Assembly (NCBI GenBank): GCA_905221605.1
Contig: CAJNDS010000813.1
Coordinates: 829,721 to 893,720, forward strand
Reading direction: 5' to 3'
Length of the DNA: 64,000 nucleotides
Source of the DNA: Symbiodinium natans
Taxonomy: Eukaryota > Sar > Dinophyceae > Suessiales > Symbiodiniaceae
A model generated the notes under the pieces. The model did no database searches. It was not told the origin of the DNA and saw only the letters and a list, made by a program, of their open reading frames with translations. Shown one piece after another: positions 61,482 through 64,000 of the stretch (the stretch's first letter is position 1; each line of letters begins with the position of its first letter). The position numbers were made by a program, and so were the translations under genes.

Positions 61482-62171
61482 CTACCGCAAAGTGCGCCTT
61501 CTGGACGACATCGTAGTCAAAATATCGTCGAACTCCCGCAGCATCGCCCGTGAATCTTTGATCGTATCCGACCAAAACGCTGTTTTCAGTGAAGGGCAGT
61601 ACAGCATTGCGCCGGGAAAGCCGCGTGGAAACCCCAATTGTCTGATGAGGGGATGTTGAGGATGTAGCTGCCACGCTTCATATCGATCACGAAAATCCCC
61701 AACGTTGCAATCGCTGATTGAGTTCAGCGTTGGTCGAGGCGTGCATTGGCTTCTACGAAAAACAGCCCATTCATCTTTTAATCTCCACTCCAAATGTGAA
61801 CCAGGGTGGAAAGGCTCGAAGTTGCTTGGAATTTTGTACGAAGAAGGCTGCGCCTGAAGCGTGGTTCCAAGCAGATTTACAAGTGCAGATGGGCTGCTCA
61901 TTCCGATAGCTGCAGACACTCGTAGGATACTATTTCCTGCCTTGGGCTCCAAATCTATGGATGCTGTAGATGTTTGGCTAGAAGCCGAAGTTGCCTGCAC
62001 ACACGCAAGCATATTCATGCAAATTACAGACACTTGAAGTAACTTTGCCCGTATGCAAGCATTTGCAATATGCTCATGCACGCAGCCTTTGCACGGGATG
62101 TTCTTGACGAACGAGACGTTGAAGACGCAGCCGAGTCTGCCTTTTTGACTTATAAAAATAGGAACAGGCAC
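61482..62171 (-). CDS. Unrecognised protein, open frame of 229 codons
   Basis: Starts ATG; MPVPIFISQKGRLGCVFN. The second half is more protein-like: SNFEPFHPGSHLEWRLKD, EWAVFRRSQC, then DRYEAWQLHPQHPLIRQL and GFPRGFPGAMLYCPSLKT. It stops at 61482, where TTGCG|GTAGTAAAAC could be a donor. Two short open frames downstream (61300-61420) may be the next exon after acceptor TTTGTGAG|G. No known domain seen. The N-terminal part overlaps a direct repeat. Confidence 0.4.
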   Translation of the reverse strand: MPVPIFISQKGRLGCVFNVSFVKNIPCKGCVHEHIANACIRAKLLQVSVICMNMLACVQATSASSQTSTASIDLEPKAGNSILRVSAAIGMSSPSALVNLLGTTLQAQPSSYKIPSNFEPFHPGSHLEWRLKDEWAVFRRSQCTPRPTLNSISDCNVGDFRDRYEAWQLHPQHPLIRQLGFPRGFPGAMLYCPSLKTAFWSDTIKDSRAMLREFDDILTTMSSRRRTLR

Positions 62172-62335
62172 GCTTTTTACACGAGCAAGCTGAGTTTTGA
62201 GAAAACATAATCAATTGATGTTCTTTTGCTGCATGAAAGCACTTGCAACACGCTTAAGCATGCAGCATTTGCACTGGATGTTCTTGACGATCTCGACGTT
62301 GATACAGTTGAGTTTGCCTGTTGACTTATTTAAGA
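62055..62335 (+). repeat. Direct repeat, about 175 bp apart
   Basis: GCAAGCATTTGCAATATGCT, GGGATGTTCTTGACGA and GACGTTGAAGACG at 62060-62130 recur as GAAAGCACTTGCAACACGCT, TGGATGTTCTTGACGA and GACGTTGATACAG at 62232-62310. Confidence 0.75.
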
Positions 62336-62339
62336 CAGA

Positions 62340-63000
62340 AGCACGCATGCCTCGCATCCGTGAACTTGTCACACGCGAAGCGCTGCGCTGTACTCAACAC
62401 AAAAGCAGAATCATAGGCCTTCATCGTCGAGCTGCTAGACAAGGTCGGGGTCTGTCAATAATTGCGCATGTGACGAAACTGATGATCTACTGACGAAGAC
62501 ATGCAACGCGCAAGGCCTGACTGTCTTGTCTTGCACTGCAGAAAGCCTGACATATTTGTTTTGCATGTGACATAACAATGACTTGAAGATACTGCGCTTG
62601 CTAAATGGCGCCTCCAGCATGCCCGGAATGTCCAAGATCACATCTTGCAGTGTCTTTGTTCTTGGACTTGGCACGTCTCCGCCGTGTACCACCAAGTCTC
62701 TGCGCAAAGCTCTTTTCATCCAAGGCCTACGAAGATTGTCGTGAGCAAACGCCACATGAGTTTATGGGTACGTGCGCCAATATGTATTGGTTTCTTAGGT
62801 TCTGACTCGAGGCCAGAGCCCTGAGAATCCTCAGAGATGTCTAGGATGTCCACAGAAGATCCCGCCTGACGTAGCAGAGCGCTTTAAAAATACGAGCTAC
62901 AGGACTGAACAGCGCCTGCAAGCGGTAGATTTTGTACGCTTGCTTGGGATTCAAGTAGACGACTCTCGTAAATGGACATCTCCACCAGGTAGCCTGACGT
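62340..63000. other. No gene supported
   Basis: Short frames on both strands (for example + 62605-62805 and - 62435-62755). None has both a convincing composition and splice sites. Confidence 0.4.
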
Positions 63001-63004
63001 AATC

Positions 63005-63405
63005 TCAGCATGCAATTTTATCGATTAGAGATAATTCGCAAAGTGCCTCCGTGTTCGAGAGACACGCTCGTTCCCATAAATGTCGCTGCTTGGTGAAATT
63101 AATTTCGCAGCCATTCTCGTCAACGCGAACAGCTACGAAGTGATTGTCAGCCAAAACGATGTATTCGCCGAAAGATGATAGGCTTTTGGTAGGCACCGGT
63201 GTCAGGCGCTTCCTTAGTTTGCTGGCTCGTGCAGTTATAGGGATTGAATACATTGCAATACAAGTTCTGCTGAGTGTCTCGAATGGAAGCAGCATTTCGT
63301 TGCCGTTTCTGAGTGCCCAGAAAGGTCCGTCGCAGCTGTAAGGGACCTTTACGCCGTGTGATCGGATGGCGTCGATCAGGCAAACTTCAGCGAACTTCTT
63401 CTGAC
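63005..63405 (-). CDS. Terminal exon, 132 residues, with a DGPFW segment
   Basis: Acceptor GCGCAG|G is followed by QKKFAEVCLIDAIRSHGV, KVPYSCDGPFW, a basic middle (ASKLRKRLTPVPTKSLSS), then FGEYIVLADNHFVAVRVD and a TGA at 63005-63007. The NHFVAV box is reminiscent of the catalytic His region of cysteine peptidases, but that is only a resemblance. A paralogous exon lies 270 bp upstream. Confidence 0.5.
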
Positions 63406-63676
63406 CTGCGCATGACGCACTGCTTGCTTGATGAACTGACTATAGGCATTTGTCACTATTCAAAAGTTACGAGTCCAAAACCCTTAACCTACGTGACTCT
63501 TTCGGTTGGCGGTTCGGGCTGTGGGCACGCAGAAGTGCCAACTCAACTTCCAAGGTTGCGCCGATCCAGATGCACACCGTTAAGGCGCTATGTGTTTTCC
63601 GAATTATTGCGCTTTACTTACTCTGCATTGTTATATGCTTTATGCATCACAGTGTTAAAACTCTGAATTGTTTTAT

Positions 63677-63831
63677 TTACTGCTCGCAGTGACCTGGTTG
63701 TTTTGCCCAGAAGTGTGTGCAGAACGAAATCAGAGACGTGTCGTTGTCGGTTGCACTCCAGAATGGGCCGTCGCGACTGTACGTCACCTTGAAGCCGGTG
63801 CATTGCACAATGTCGAGCAAGTCACGATGAC
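63677..63831 (-). CDS. Paralogous exon with the same DGPFW segment
   Basis: Acceptor ATCATGAG|G, same phase as the exon at 63405. It reads HRDLLDIVQCTGFKVTYS, RDGPFWSATDNDTSLISF and stops after 50 residues (63677-63679). The shared pattern is G-x-K-V-x-Y-S-x-D-G-P-F-W. Confidence 0.5.
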
Positions 63832-64000
63832 CTCATGATATAATATATTGATCTAGACACACGTGTGCGCTTTCAGTGACATGTTGTCTTGCTACAGTCT
63901 CGACAGAAGAACACGCACTCGCACTTTGGGCTGCTATATTATTTCTTTGAGCATTGAATATATCCAAGATGCTGGTGGAGCTCGAGGGCTTGTGTGTGCT

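Noticed and set aside
1-64000. CRISPR arrays, tRNA or rRNA genes, dinoflagellate spliced-leader relics
   Set aside because: No regular repeat-spacer pattern, no recognisable rRNA or tRNA segment, and no copy of the spliced-leader sequence was seen by eye. A tRNAscan or Infernal run would be decisive.

Overview
The window looks like nuclear DNA of a dinoflagellate, possibly Suessiales/Symbiodiniaceae. This is inferred from four things: dense plant-type TTTAGGG/CCCTAAA repeats, small coding islands with an AG|G acceptor preference, a non-canonical GC-AG intron, and short inverted-repeat elements acting as introns. No ribosomal, organellar or spliced-leader locus was recognised, so the assignment is moderate.

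Region 1 (1 to about 42.9 kb) is a mosaic. Telomere-like arrays in both orientations, homopolymer G/C tracts, microsatellites and at least four families of short terminal-inverted-repeat elements alternate with 40-200 bp islands that read as coding exons. Most exons are on the + strand and a few on the - strand. Many islands lie in the order CCCTAAA array, exon, TTTAGGG array, so the flanking introns start with GTTTAGGG and end in CCCTAAA-rich DNA. In several places a short inverted-repeat element sits exactly between two coding islands and supplies GT and AG splice sites (22.68, 33.64, 24.19, 40.64 and 23.50 kb). No exon could be assigned a function and the parent genes cannot be joined with confidence.

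Region 2 (about 42.9-48 kb) is tandem repeats: a roughly 400 bp higher-order repeat, a 143 bp repeat, a repeated GCAGCATTTGCAAGT-like motif and a roughly 39 bp minisatellite. The last telomere-like repeat is near 48,000.

Region 3 (about 48-64 kb) is free of telomere repeats and carries long - strand reading frames. In transcription order (right to left) they are: two tandem paralogous small exons at 63.8-63.0 kb; an unrecognised protein at 62.2-61.5 kb; a long protein with an F-box, an SPRY-like region and a RING-like domain at 61.0-58.1 kb; a very large replication protein at 57.6-52.9 kb; and a C2H2 zinc finger joined by a small intron to a DDE-type transposase at 53.0-50.6 kb. The large protein combines a RecB-type PD-(D/E)XK nuclease, an SF3 (D5-type) helicase and a B-family-like polymerase palm. 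The adjacency of replicase and transposase suggests one self-replicating mobile element, the most interesting candidate system here. The F-box gene carries a segment clearly homologous to the replicase, so the element family has also exchanged sequence with it.
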